From: Nocardia vulneris | GTDB lineage: Bacteria > Actinomycetota > Actinomycetes > Mycobacteriales > Mycobacteriaceae | Direction: 5' to 3' | DNA: 64,000 bases | Assembly: GCF_001613425.1 (NCBI RefSeq) | Contig: NZ_BDCI01000015.1 | Span: 124,001 to 188,000, forward strand | Part shown: positions 33,141-40,712 of the stretch, one piece after another | Position numbering within the stretch: position 1 is the stretch's first letter | Layout: each line of letters begins with the position of its first letter | Notes under the pieces: generated by a model | Database searches by the model: none | What the model was told of the DNA's origin: nothing | The model's input: the letters and a program-made list of their open reading frames with translations, nothing else | Position numbers and translations under genes: made by a program

Positions 33141-34214
33141 TCAGCTACCGGTGGCCTTCTGGTACGCGGCGAGATCGCCGTCCAGATCCGTGAGCACCTT
33201 GGCCCAGTCGACCGGCAGCAGCTCGACACCTTGCAACACCGAACTCGGCGACGGGCCCGAGCCGGCGGCCGGGGTCTCGCGCAATTCGGCCCGCGCGGGC
33301 ACCGCGAAAGCGTCTGTGCCGAGCGACTTCTGGGCCTGCGCCGAGAGCAGGAACTCCATCAGCTTCTTGGCGTCGGCCTGATGCGGCGCGCCCTTGGCCA
33401 GACCCATCACGTACGGCACCGCGACGGTCGATTTCTTGCCGTCGGCCGCGGCCGGGAAGAACACGCTGAACTTCGAGCTCTTCTCCTTGATGGTGGTCAG
33501 GTTCATCTGCACGTCGCCGTTGGCGATGCTCAGCTCGCCCTTGTCGACCTTGGCCTGCAGCTTGCCGGTGGACGAGGACGGCCCGACATTGTTGGCCTGC
33601 AACTTGGCCAGATAGTCGAGCGCGCCCTGCTTGCCGAGCAACTTCTGCAACAGAATCAGGACCGCGGTGCCGTCACCGGCCTGGCCGGGCGTCGAATACT
33701 GCAGCTTGCCTTTGAATTCCGGCTTCAGCAGGTCGTCCCAGGTGAGCGCCTTCGCGTCGACCGCGGGGTTGGCGATGAAGCACAGGTAGTTGTTCGCCAG
33801 CGTGACGTACTTGCCCTCGGCGTCCTTGTCCGCGGCCGGGACGGCGCTGGTGTCCACGCCGCTGTCCTGCAGCAGCCCAGCGGCTTTCGCCTTCTGGATG
33901 AACGGCGGCAGGGTGACGACGACATCGGCCTGCGGGTTGGCCTGCTCCTTGTCGACCCGGTTGACGACCTCGCCCGAGCCGGCCTCGACCAGGTTGACCG
34001 CGATGCCGGTCTGCTTCTTGAACTCGGCGAACTGGTTCTGGTACCAGCTGCCTACGCCGTCGGCGGAATAGACCGTGACGGTCTTGCCGCTCGCGCTGTC
34101 CGTGCCGGTGCCGCCGCAGGCCGCGGTGGCCGCGACGGTGGTGACGGCGGCGACGAGCAGCGCGGCCCGGGACAGGCGGCGTGCGAGGCGGGTCTGCGTG
34201 GGGGAAGTACGCAC
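33141..34214 (-). CDS. phnS: Aminoethylphosphonate-type substrate-binding lipoprotein
   Basis: Extracytoplasmic solute receptor of 357 residues. The signal peptide ends in the lipobox TAAC (Cys33), so it is anchored as a lipoprotein. The mature protein is a class II type binding fold: VTVYSADGVGSWYQNQFAEFKKQTG at the start, YSTPGQAGDGTAVL, VPYVMGLAKGAPHQADAKKLMEFLLS. It is encoded just upstream of the ATPase gene and downstream of the phosphonatase-like enzyme. The ligand is inferred as 2-aminoethylphosphonate or its N-methyl form from context. Confidence 0.88.
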   Translation of the reverse strand: MRTSPTQTRLARRLSRAALLVAAVTTVAATAACGGTGTDSASGKTVTVYSADGVGSWYQNQFAEFKKQTGIAVNLVEAGSGEVVNRVDKEQANPQADVVVTLPPFIQKAKAAGLLQDSGVDTSAVPAADKDAEGKYVTLANNYLCFIANPAVDAKALTWDDLLKPEFKGKLQYSTPGQAGDGTAVLILLQKLLGKQGALDYLAKLQANNVGPSSSTGKLQAKVDKGELSIANGDVQMNLTTIKEKSSKFSVFFPAAADGKKSTVAVPYVMGLAKGAPHQADAKKLMEFLLSAQAQKSLGTDAFAVPARAELRETPAAGSGPSPSSVLQGVELLPVDWAKVLTDLDGDLAAYQKATGS

Positions 34215-34271
34215 GTGACTACAACTTTCGGTTCGTGAGGGGTGTCGGAGTCGAAGGAATGGACGGGCCGG

Positions 34272-34973
34272 TCAGGAGTGTTCGGCCAGGATCAGTTCGG
34301 CGAATTCGACGATCGAGGCCACCACGTGGGTAGCGCCCGCCGCACGCAGCTGCGCCTCGTCGTGCGCGCCGGTGAGCGTGCCTGCGACGATCTGTGCGCC
34401 CGCGGCCAGGCCGGTGGCGATATCGCTGGTCGTATCGCCCAGTACCGCAACCCGATCCACCGCATCCGCCTGCAGCCGCAGCAGCGCGGTGAGCACCAGG
34501 TCGGGGTAGGGGCGGCCGCGTCCGGCGTCGGCGGGCGCCAGCGTGAGGTCGGCGATATCGTGCCAGTCGAGCGCGCGCAGCAGGCGGTCCTGGGTCGAGC
34601 GGCTGAAGCCGGTGGTGAGTGCGACCTTGATGCCCGCGCCGCGCAGCTTGCCGATGGCCGCGGCGGCACCGGGAATCGGGGTGATCTCGACCTCGTCGAT
34701 CAACGCCTCGTACGCCGCCTCGAAGGCCAGGTTGGCCTGCTGGGCGCGGTCCTCGGCGCCGAGCAGGGCGCGGAACACGGCGATCTTGGACTGGCCCATG
34801 GTGTCGAGCACGTAGGTGCGGGCCGCCTCGCGCTCCGGCCCCTCGGCCGCGATGCCCGCCGCCGTCGCGGCGGCCTCGAACGCGCGCAGCACCAGGCCGC
34901 CGTCGGCCACGGTGGTGCCCGCCATGTCCAGCACTGCTAGTTGAATGGTGTTGTCCGACAAGGTAATCCTCAC
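34272..34973 (-). CDS. Phosphonatase-like HAD hydrolase (PhnX-like)
   Basis: HAD-superfamily enzyme of 233 residues: nucleophile motif LAVLDMAGTTV (Asp16), TTGF as motif II, and GDTTSDIATG as motif IV. The cap segment MGQSKIAVFRALLG places Lys63 where PhnX of the phosphonoacetaldehyde hydrolase family has its Schiff-base lysine, so C-P bond cleavage of phosphonoacetaldehyde is plausible. GTG at 34973 overlaps the stop of the FAD-enzyme gene (GTGA). Members of this subfamily are typically encoded with that FAD enzyme. A simple phosphatase activity remains an alternative. Confidence 0.85.
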   Translation of the reverse strand: MRITLSDNTIQLAVLDMAGTTVADGGLVLRAFEAAATAAGIAAEGPEREAARTYVLDTMGQSKIAVFRALLGAEDRAQQANLAFEAAYEALIDEVEITPIPGAAAAIGKLRGAGIKVALTTGFSRSTQDRLLRALDWHDIADLTLAPADAGRGRPYPDLVLTALLRLQADAVDRVAVLGDTTSDIATGLAAGAQIVAGTLTGAHDEAQLRAAGATHVVASIVEFAELILAEHS

Positions 34974-36112
34974 AGATTCAGGAGTTCGGCGGTTTCCTCG
35001 CCGAGTGCGGGTCCGAGGGTCATACCGCGGCCGCCCGGGCCGGTGACGACCCAGGTGTGTGCGCCGGCCGCGGCGCGGGTGACGAGCGCGGTGGGATCGG
35101 TGCTCTGGCTGTACACGCCCGCCCAGCGCCGAACCACCTGCGGCAGAGCGCGTCCGAGCAGTTCCTCGGTGACCGCGGTGAGATGGTCGTAGGGCGCCTC
35201 GTCCACGTCGAAGGCGAACGGCTCGTCGTATTCGTGGGTGTCGCCGATGGTCAGGCCGCCGTGCAAGCGCTGCACACAGAGCAACTGCATCTTGTGCTCC
35301 GCCGCGGTCGCCGATTGGGACTGCTCCCGATTCAGCGTGTCGACCGCCGCGCCCGCGAAGCCGGGGTAGTAGCGGAAGCTGTCGCCGTCGGCGATGGCGG
35401 TGGTGAGCGGCTCGCCGAGCGGCGCGGTCTGCATCATCTGCAACCGGACCCGGCGCACCGGCAGCACGCCGGCCAGCTCGCGGGTCAGTCCGGTGTGCGC
35501 CGCACCGGGGCAGACCAGCACCAGGTCCGCGTCGAAACGGCGGCCCTGGTCGTCGCGCACGCTCGCACCGGCCGCGGTGTCGGTGACCGACCGGGCTTCG
35601 GTACCCGCGTGAAAGGTGTAGCGGCCGGTGGCCGCGAGATAGGCGCGAATCGCAGGCAACGCCTGTCGCGACTCCACTGCCGCGTCGGCCGAACAATGCA
35701 GTCCGGCAAGGAATTCGCCGCGCAGCGCGGGGTTGATCGCGCGTACCTCGGCGGGCTCGAGCAACGCGAAACCGCGCGCTTCGGCCGACGGGTCCGCAAC
35801 GGCTTGTTCGGCGACCGCCAGCTCGGCGGGGGTGCGCACCAGCGTGATCGATCCCGCGGGACGGAATCCGACGCCGGGGACCTTGCCGCCCAGTTCCTCC
35901 CACAGCTGCCGGGAACGCAGGGTCAGCTCGAGTTCGCCCGCGGCCCGGCCGGAGACCCAGACCAGGCCGAAGTTGCGGACCGTGGCGCCGCGCGCCTCGG
36001 TCTCCCGCTCGACCTGCACGACCTCGTGACCGCGGCGGACGGCGGCCAGGGCGTGCGCGGTGCCGAGGATCCCACCGCCGATGATGACCAATCGCATGCG
36101 ACCATGGTGCAC
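34970..36112 (-). CDS. FAD-dependent amine oxidoreductase, phosphonate-catabolism type
   Basis: DAO-type flavoenzyme of up to 380 residues. N-terminal dinucleotide motif LVIIGGGILGTAHALAAVRRGH; C-terminal GAHTWVVTGPGGRGMTLGP completes the flavin site. It matches the oxidoreductase that travels with PhnX-like enzymes; members have been reported to oxidise N-methylated aminoethylphosphonate to phosphonoacetaldehyde. The start may be 36097 (MRLVIIGGG) instead. A palindromic GntR operator lies immediately upstream, so the operon is controlled by the divergent regulator. No PhnW transaminase gene is present. Confidence 0.87.
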   Translation of the reverse strand: MHHGRMRLVIIGGGILGTAHALAAVRRGHEVVQVERETEARGATVRNFGLVWVSGRAAGELELTLRSRQLWEELGGKVPGVGFRPAGSITLVRTPAELAVAEQAVADPSAEARGFALLEPAEVRAINPALRGEFLAGLHCSADAAVESRQALPAIRAYLAATGRYTFHAGTEARSVTDTAAGASVRDDQGRRFDADLVLVCPGAAHTGLTRELAGVLPVRRVRLQMMQTAPLGEPLTTAIADGDSFRYYPGFAGAAVDTLNREQSQSATAAEHKMQLLCVQRLHGGLTIGDTHEYDEPFAFDVDEAPYDHLTAVTEELLGRALPQVVRRWAGVYSQSTDPTALVTRAAAGAHTWVVTGPGGRGMTLGPALGEETAELLNL

Positions 36113-36113
36113 A

Positions 36114-36127
36114 TTGGTCTAGACCAA
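36114..36127. promoter_or_regulatory. GntR operator 1 (perfect 14-bp palindrome)
   Basis: TTGGTCTAGACCAA is a perfect palindrome touching the start of the FAD-enzyme gene. The core TGGTCTAGACCA is the well-known type of operator bound by HutC-class GntR regulators. It would repress the leftward phosphonate operon. Confidence 0.8.
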
Positions 36128-36160
36128 CGGGTGTTAGTGGCGCGAACGGCAGGTTAACAA

Positions 36161-36174
36161 TTGGTATAGACCAA
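36161..36174. promoter_or_regulatory. GntR operator 2
   Basis: TTGGTATAGACCAA differs from operator 1 by one base (one mismatched pair in the palindrome) and is extended by AA/TT flanks. The centres of the two sites are 47 bp apart. It overlaps the promoter region of the gntR gene, whose likely -10 is TACGCT at 36181-36186, seven bases before the ATG, so the regulator probably represses itself. Confidence 0.75.
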
Positions 36175-36193
36175 TTGCGGTACGCTGTGGACC

Positions 36194-36961
36194 ATGGACG
36201 CGACGGAGGTGGGCAGGGTCGGTGCCGCGGCGGGCGGCGGCGGGCGCGCGGAGTTCGCGCTCCCGGATCGGCTGCCGAAGTCTTATCGCGTGCGCACCGA
36301 GATCGAGGCGATCCTCGGGGAACTGCACGAGGGCGATCCGGTTCCGTCCGAACGGGATCTGGCCGTTCGATTCGAGGTCGCGCGGGAAACGGTGCGGCAG
36401 GCGCTGCGAGATCTGCTGGTGGAAGGGCGGATTCGCAGGCAAGGCCGGGGCACGGTGGTCTCGCGCCCGAAAATGGTGCAGCCGCTGTCGTTACGCTCCT
36501 ACACCGAGGGGGCGATCAGTTACGGCCGCGTGCCCGGCCGGTTGCTCGTCGGCTGGGACGATGTGCCCGCCGATGCCGATGTGGCCCGTGATCTCGCTGT
36601 GCCCGTAGGCACTTCGGTCATGCACTTGGAGCGGGTGCTGCTCGCCGACGGCGAACGCATCGGGCTGGAGAGCACCTTCCTGCCGCTGCATCGGTTCGCC
36701 GATCTGCGCACCAGTTACGACCCGACCACCTCGCTGTACGCGGCGGTGCGCGCCGCCGGCGTCGCCTTCGGCCGCGCCACCGAACGCATCGAAACCGTCC
36801 TCGCCTCCCCCCGCGAGGCCGCCCTGCTCGAATGCACCACCGCGCTACCCCTGCTGCTCCTGCACCGCCGCAGCGTCGACACCGACGGCGCCCCCATCGA
36901 ACGGGTCCGCGGCCTCTACCGGGGCGACCGCATCGCCTTCGAAGCCCACCTCGATGAATAG
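36194..36961 (+). CDS. phnR: GntR/HutC-family regulator of the phosphonate operon
   Basis: Regulator of 255 residues. Winged helix at about 28-92 (PKSYRVRTEIEAILGELHEGDPVPSERDLAVRF, with the recognition helix ETVRQALRDLLVEG), followed by a UTRA effector domain (about 105-250; VMHLERVLLADGERIGLESTFLPL). The Gly-rich first 25 residues look unstructured. It is divergent from the phosphonate operon with two operators between. The effector is probably the phosphonate substrate. The likely leaderless start is at ATG 36194. Confidence 0.9.
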   Translation: MDATEVGRVGAAAGGGGRAEFALPDRLPKSYRVRTEIEAILGELHEGDPVPSERDLAVRFEVARETVRQALRDLLVEGRIRRQGRGTVVSRPKMVQPLSLRSYTEGAISYGRVPGRLLVGWDDVPADADVARDLAVPVGTSVMHLERVLLADGERIGLESTFLPLHRFADLRTSYDPTTSLYAAVRAAGVAFGRATERIETVLASPREAALLECTTALPLLLLHRRSVDTDGAPIERVRGLYRGDRIAFEAHLDE

Positions 36962-36992
36962 ATCTGTGTAGCAGTTGATGTCGTGAGGCTGG

Positions 36993-38120
36993 TCAGGTTC
37001 GGGCGCCTTTGCGGCGGGTGCGGGCCCAGTCCGCGCAGCGGCGGGTGAGGGCGAGGACGTGGTCGAGGACGGCGGGACTGACGCCTGCGATGCCCATGGC
37101 GTAGCGCGTGCCGTCGGTGTAGGCGGCGCGGGCGAGCAGGCCGTGTTTGGTGCGAAAAGTGACCAGGCCGTCCAGGATTCGGATGACGCCGTCCATGGCG
37201 TAGGCCGCCTTGGTCGACGGGGGACCGTCGGGGCGGTCGAATTCCCGGACGAGTCTGGTCACCAATGATTCGGCGTCCGTGGTGTGTTCGAACATCCGCC
37301 GCCACCGGGGGAGTCCGTAGTTCAGCAGATCGTCTTGGAAGTACGCCATGCCGACGCCCCCGTGATCGGACGACCAGACGAGCCGGTCGATCAGATACAG
37401 CGGCACGTGGACGGCGGCGGGGCCGTAGTACGAGCGGTCGGCCACGACCACATCCGCCATGAACGGTCGCAAACGCGCGGCGTAGAACTCGAGCGGGTCG
37501 ACGGTGCGGTACAGGCCGCTCATCAACTGCGGCAGGGTCTCCAACTGGTCGGCTGCCGCGTGGCAGATCTCGCCGAAAGCCGTGTCGTCCGGGTGGAGTT
37601 CGGCCAAACCCGCCAGCTGCGGCGCGATCTCGCTGATCAGCAGGGTGCTCACGCGGACCGCATCGAGCACGACGCTTTCCTGATGCTCGCCGAGGAACAT
37701 CCGCTGGCGCTTGCCCCGCGGATTCCACGCGCCATAATGCAGCACGGTATCCCGGGGCACCATGCCCGCGGAATGACCCCAAGCGAGCAATACGCCGGCG
37801 GCTTCGGGCACGGCATCGAGTGGCTCGACACCGTGTCTGCGCAAAGACGACATGAGCATGCCGACGTCCCGCATGGCCGCCAGCCGATCGGCGATATCCG
37901 GTAACTCGCTCTCCCGCGCCCGGGACAGCAATTCGCGGAACGTGGTCGCGAGCTGGCGCAGATCGGCCGCCGCATTCATGATCGGAAGATTCGCCAGCAC
38001 CGCGTCGGCGGCGAGCGGATCGCGGCGCGCTACCTGTCGGCACGACAATTCATCGATGTTTATCGCGTAGGGATTGTCCATCCTGGTCAGCGGCCGTGAC
38101 TGCAGTCTCGAGCTCGGCAT
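36993..38120 (-). CDS. PrnB-like haem protein (IDO/TDO superfamily)
   Basis: Protein of 375 residues that resembles monodechloroaminopyrrolnitrin synthase PrnB, the haem enzyme that rearranges chlorotryptophan in pyrrolnitrin biosynthesis. Shared stretches by memory: RRDPLAADAVLANLPIMNA, AAMRDVGMLMSSLRRHGVEP, TVLHYGAWNP, YYGPAAVHVPLYLIDRLVW, and near the C-terminus FRTKHGLLARAAYTDG, where the His would be the haem ligand. No PrnA halogenase, PrnC or PrnD gene is nearby, so pyrrolnitrin production is unlikely; an indole or tryptophan oxidation is possible. The first 13 residues may not be translated (ATG at residue 14). Confidence 0.78.
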   Translation of the reverse strand: MPSSRLQSRPLTRMDNPYAINIDELSCRQVARRDPLAADAVLANLPIMNAAADLRQLATTFRELLSRARESELPDIADRLAAMRDVGMLMSSLRRHGVEPLDAVPEAAGVLLAWGHSAGMVPRDTVLHYGAWNPRGKRQRMFLGEHQESVVLDAVRVSTLLISEIAPQLAGLAELHPDDTAFGEICHAAADQLETLPQLMSGLYRTVDPLEFYAARLRPFMADVVVADRSYYGPAAVHVPLYLIDRLVWSSDHGGVGMAYFQDDLLNYGLPRWRRMFEHTTDAESLVTRLVREFDRPDGPPSTKAAYAMDGVIRILDGLVTFRTKHGLLARAAYTDGTRYAMGIAGVSPAVLDHVLALTRRCADWARTRRKGART

Positions 38121-38283
38121 CGGTTCCTATCTCGATCCCGCGAGCGATGAACCCGCCGAATCTTTGTCCATGCCGTCTCAGTAGTACGGTCCGATGTTTG
38201 GGTGCTGTAAGGCAAACAAACGCCCCGCGACTATGTCAATCATTGTTCTGGCAAACGATGGGTAAACGAAATCGTTGCGCCTT

Positions 38284-38327
38284 AACCAGTTTCACCGAGC
38301 CCTTAAGTCGAGGGCTCGGTGCTGGTT
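38284..38327 (-). terminator. Long hairpin downstream of the LLM flavin enzyme gene
   Basis: CACCGAGCCCT (38293-38303) pairs with AGGGCTCGGTG (38311-38321); outside it AACCAG (38284-38289) pairs with CTGGTT (38322-38327) after a two-base bulge. Starts six bases beyond the stop of the leftward LLM gene. No U-run. The remaining gap to 38120 is AT-richer and contains a perfect TTGACA on the minus strand (38239-38234), a possible -35 for the PrnB-like gene. Confidence 0.65.
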
Positions 38328-38332
38328 GCGGA

Positions 38333-39343
38333 TCAGCGAACCTGGGGTGCCACCTTCTCGCCGAGCAATTCGATGTTGTGCAGGACCTTTTCGTGCGGGA
38401 GGGTGCCGACGCTGGTGTGCAGCATGAAGCGGTCCAGGCCGAGGGTGTCACGGATGTCGGCGATCTTTTCGGCGACGTAGTCGGCGGTGCCGACGAACAG
38501 TGAGCCTTCCTTCGAGCGCAGGGCCTCGAACTGGGGACGGGTCATCGCTCCCCAGCCGCGTTCGCGGCCGATCGTGCTCATCGCGAGGGCGTAGGGCTCG
38601 TAGAAGTCGGCGACGGCCTGCTCGTCGCTGTCGGCGATATAGCCGTGCGCGTGCACCGCGACGGGCTGCTTGTCGTGGCCGCCTTCGGCGAGAGCGCGGT
38701 GGTACAGGTCGACCAGCGGCTTGAACCGGGCGGGCTGGCCGCCGATGATGGCGATGGCCAACGGCAGGCCGAGCAGGCCGGCGCGGACCACCGACTCCGG
38801 GCTACCGCCGACCGCGATCCATACCGGCAGCGGCCGATTGTCGGTGCGCGGGTAGATAATTGCGTCGCGCAGTGGTGCCCGGAACTTGCCGTTCCAATTC
38901 ACCGGACCGTCTTCGCGCAGGTGCAGCAGCAGTGCCAGCTTCTCCTCGAAGAGTTCGTCGTAGTCGCTCAGGTCGTAGCCGAACAACGGGAAGCTCTCGG
39001 TGAAGGACCCGCGCCCGGCCATCAGCTCGGCGCGGCCGTTGGACAGTCCGTCCAGGGTCGCGAAATCCTGATACACCCGGACCGGATCGTCAGAACTCAG
39101 CACCGTCACCGCGCTGGTCAACTGGATCCGTTCGGTGCGCGCCGCGATCGCCGCCAGCACCACCGCGGGTGCGGAGGCGGCAAAATCCTTGCGATGGTGT
39201 TCCCCGACGCCGTACACCTCGAGCCCGGCCCGCTCGCTCGCCACGGCCTCGTCGACCACCTGGCGCAGCCGCTCGGCCGCACTCGGCGCGGGCCGATCGC
39301 CGACGGGGTACAGCTCCGCGAACGTCGTGAGTCCCAATTCCAC
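38333..39343 (-). CDS. LLM-class flavin-dependent oxidoreductase
   Basis: Luciferase-like monooxygenase fold of about 336 residues: VYGVGEHHRKDF near residue 45, the DPVRVYQDFATLDGLSNGRAELMAGRGSFTESFPLFG segment carrying the flavin-phosphate loop, and LPVWIAVGGSPESVVRAG. GTG at 39343 is preferred because GAGGG precedes it and the family starts with VELGLTTF. The coenzyme may be FMN or F420; the SDPVRVYQ and flavin loop alone do not decide. It ends at a long hairpin. No pathway partner is evident; the divergent PucR operon may be unrelated. Confidence 0.88.
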   Translation of the reverse strand: MELGLTTFAELYPVGDRPAPSAAERLRQVVDEAVASERAGLEVYGVGEHHRKDFAASAPAVVLAAIAARTERIQLTSAVTVLSSDDPVRVYQDFATLDGLSNGRAELMAGRGSFTESFPLFGYDLSDYDELFEEKLALLLHLREDGPVNWNGKFRAPLRDAIIYPRTDNRPLPVWIAVGGSPESVVRAGLLGLPLAIAIIGGQPARFKPLVDLYHRALAEGGHDKQPVAVHAHGYIADSDEQAVADFYEPYALAMSTIGRERGWGAMTRPQFEALRSKEGSLFVGTADYVAEKIADIRDTLGLDRFMLHTSVGTLPHEKVLHNIELLGEKVAPQVR

Positions 39344-39473
39344 GATGGACCCTCTTTCCTGGGTAGTGTCGATGTCAACTACCACCCTAAACGGACCACG
39401 GTCCGCAGGTATTCCGCAGTGGCTTGGCGCTGCCGTCCTCGTCTGTGCGGCTGCCCTGGGTGCTTGTGAGGAT

Positions 39474-40616
39474 TTACAAAGTGGTGGTTCGGAGGTCGTG
39501 GCGGCGTAGGGCCCACCAGAGTTCGAGGGTGGTGGCGGGGTTGCGGAGGTCGTGGCCGGTGAGGGCTTGGTAGCGGTCGATGCGGTAGCGGACGGTGTTG
39601 GGGTGGACGACCAGGGCGCGGGCGGTGGTCTCGATGTGCAGGCCGGATTCCAGATAGGTGTGCAAGGTCCGGCGGTACAGGTCGGGACTGTCGGTGCGAT
39701 GCAGGGGGTCGAGGTAGCGGCGGACGAGGTGGTCGCCGACCTCGGTGTCGGCGAGGACGGCGGGCAGCAGGCCGAGGTCGGCGACGCTGTGCGCGCCGGT
39801 GAGGGTGAAGGCGGCCGCGGTGTTGAGTGCGCGGGTGGCCTGGACGAACCCGGTCGGGAGTTGGTCGATCGGGGTGGCCGGGCCGAATCCGGTGGGGATG
39901 GGTGGCGCGTCCGGGAGTCGATCGGTGAATCCGGCGAGGTCGCCGTCGATGGTCGTCACGAACCCGACCCGGCCGGACCTGGTGAACAGGTGCGCTAGCT
40001 CGGCCGGGCCGTGTTCCGCGGTCGGGCGGGCGCGGAAGGGGACGACCGTGTGCTCGAGGTCGAGGCTGTATTGCTGTGCGCGCAAACCGATTTCGGCGCG
40101 GGTGAGGGTGCCGGTGAGCGCGGCGCGGGTGAAGTCGGCGCGGGCCTGGTGGTCGCGGCCCGCGTTCGCGAGTTCCACCTCGCGGTGGCCGCCGGTGAGC
40201 TCGAGAATGGCCACGTCGACGATGTCGAGCAACTGCCTGGTGAGTTCGAGTTGCACGTGGCCCGAGACCTGATGGGATCCGCCGATCTCGGCCATCTCGT
40301 CGAGGATCACCCGCACCGCCAGCCGCCACGCGCCGAGCATCTCCGCGAGCGCGATGCCCTGGCCCGCGCGGATGACGCCGAATTCGTGGAAGGCACGCAA
40401 CTCGGTGCTGGACGGGCCGCGTTCCTCGACCATGGCCAGCAGCATGGACTCGATCATCCGTGCCGTGAGCGGGCGCAACATGTCCGGGCCGAGGCGTGCG
40501 TACGCCGGGATCTCGCTGCGGGCCGTGCCGACGATGCGGTCGAGCAGCGTCGATTCGCGTGCGGCCAGCTCGGCGACCAGGCGACGTTTCGCCGTCGCGG
40601 TTTTGGCACCCGACAT
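39474..40616 (-). CDS. PucR/CdaR-type transcriptional regulator
   Basis: Regulator of 380 residues with an N-terminal helical sensor region (about 20-150; EIPAYARLGPDMLRPLTARMIESML, FGVIRAGQGIALAEMLGAWRLA), a GGDEF-like/CdaR middle part (about 165-290), and the PucR C-terminal HTH (about 312-375; TLHTYLESGLHIETTARALVVHPNTVRYRIDRYQALTG). This type activates catabolic operons. It is divergent from the ligase-hydrolase-nitronate monooxygenase operon, 96 bp away, which it likely controls. The inducer is unknown. Confidence 0.9.
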   Translation of the reverse strand: MSGAKTATAKRRLVAELAARESTLLDRIVGTARSEIPAYARLGPDMLRPLTARMIESMLLAMVEERGPSSTELRAFHEFGVIRAGQGIALAEMLGAWRLAVRVILDEMAEIGGSHQVSGHVQLELTRQLLDIVDVAILELTGGHREVELANAGRDHQARADFTRAALTGTLTRAEIGLRAQQYSLDLEHTVVPFRARPTAEHGPAELAHLFTRSGRVGFVTTIDGDLAGFTDRLPDAPPIPTGFGPATPIDQLPTGFVQATRALNTAAAFTLTGAHSVADLGLLPAVLADTEVGDHLVRRYLDPLHRTDSPDLYRRTLHTYLESGLHIETTARALVVHPNTVRYRIDRYQALTGHDLRNPATTLELWWALRRHDLRTTTL

Positions 40617-40712
40617 GCGGCCAGTGTAAGACGAGCCGTTTGTAATCGTCTACAAGGAGGCCACCGACAAGTCGGGAAATCGCTCCATGGTGGCAACGGG
40701 ACTATTCGGACG

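Noticed and set aside
36993..38120. Pyrrolnitrin biosynthesis cluster
   Set aside because: Only a PrnB-like gene is present; no halogenase or oxygenase partner (PrnA, PrnC, PrnD) was found within the window.
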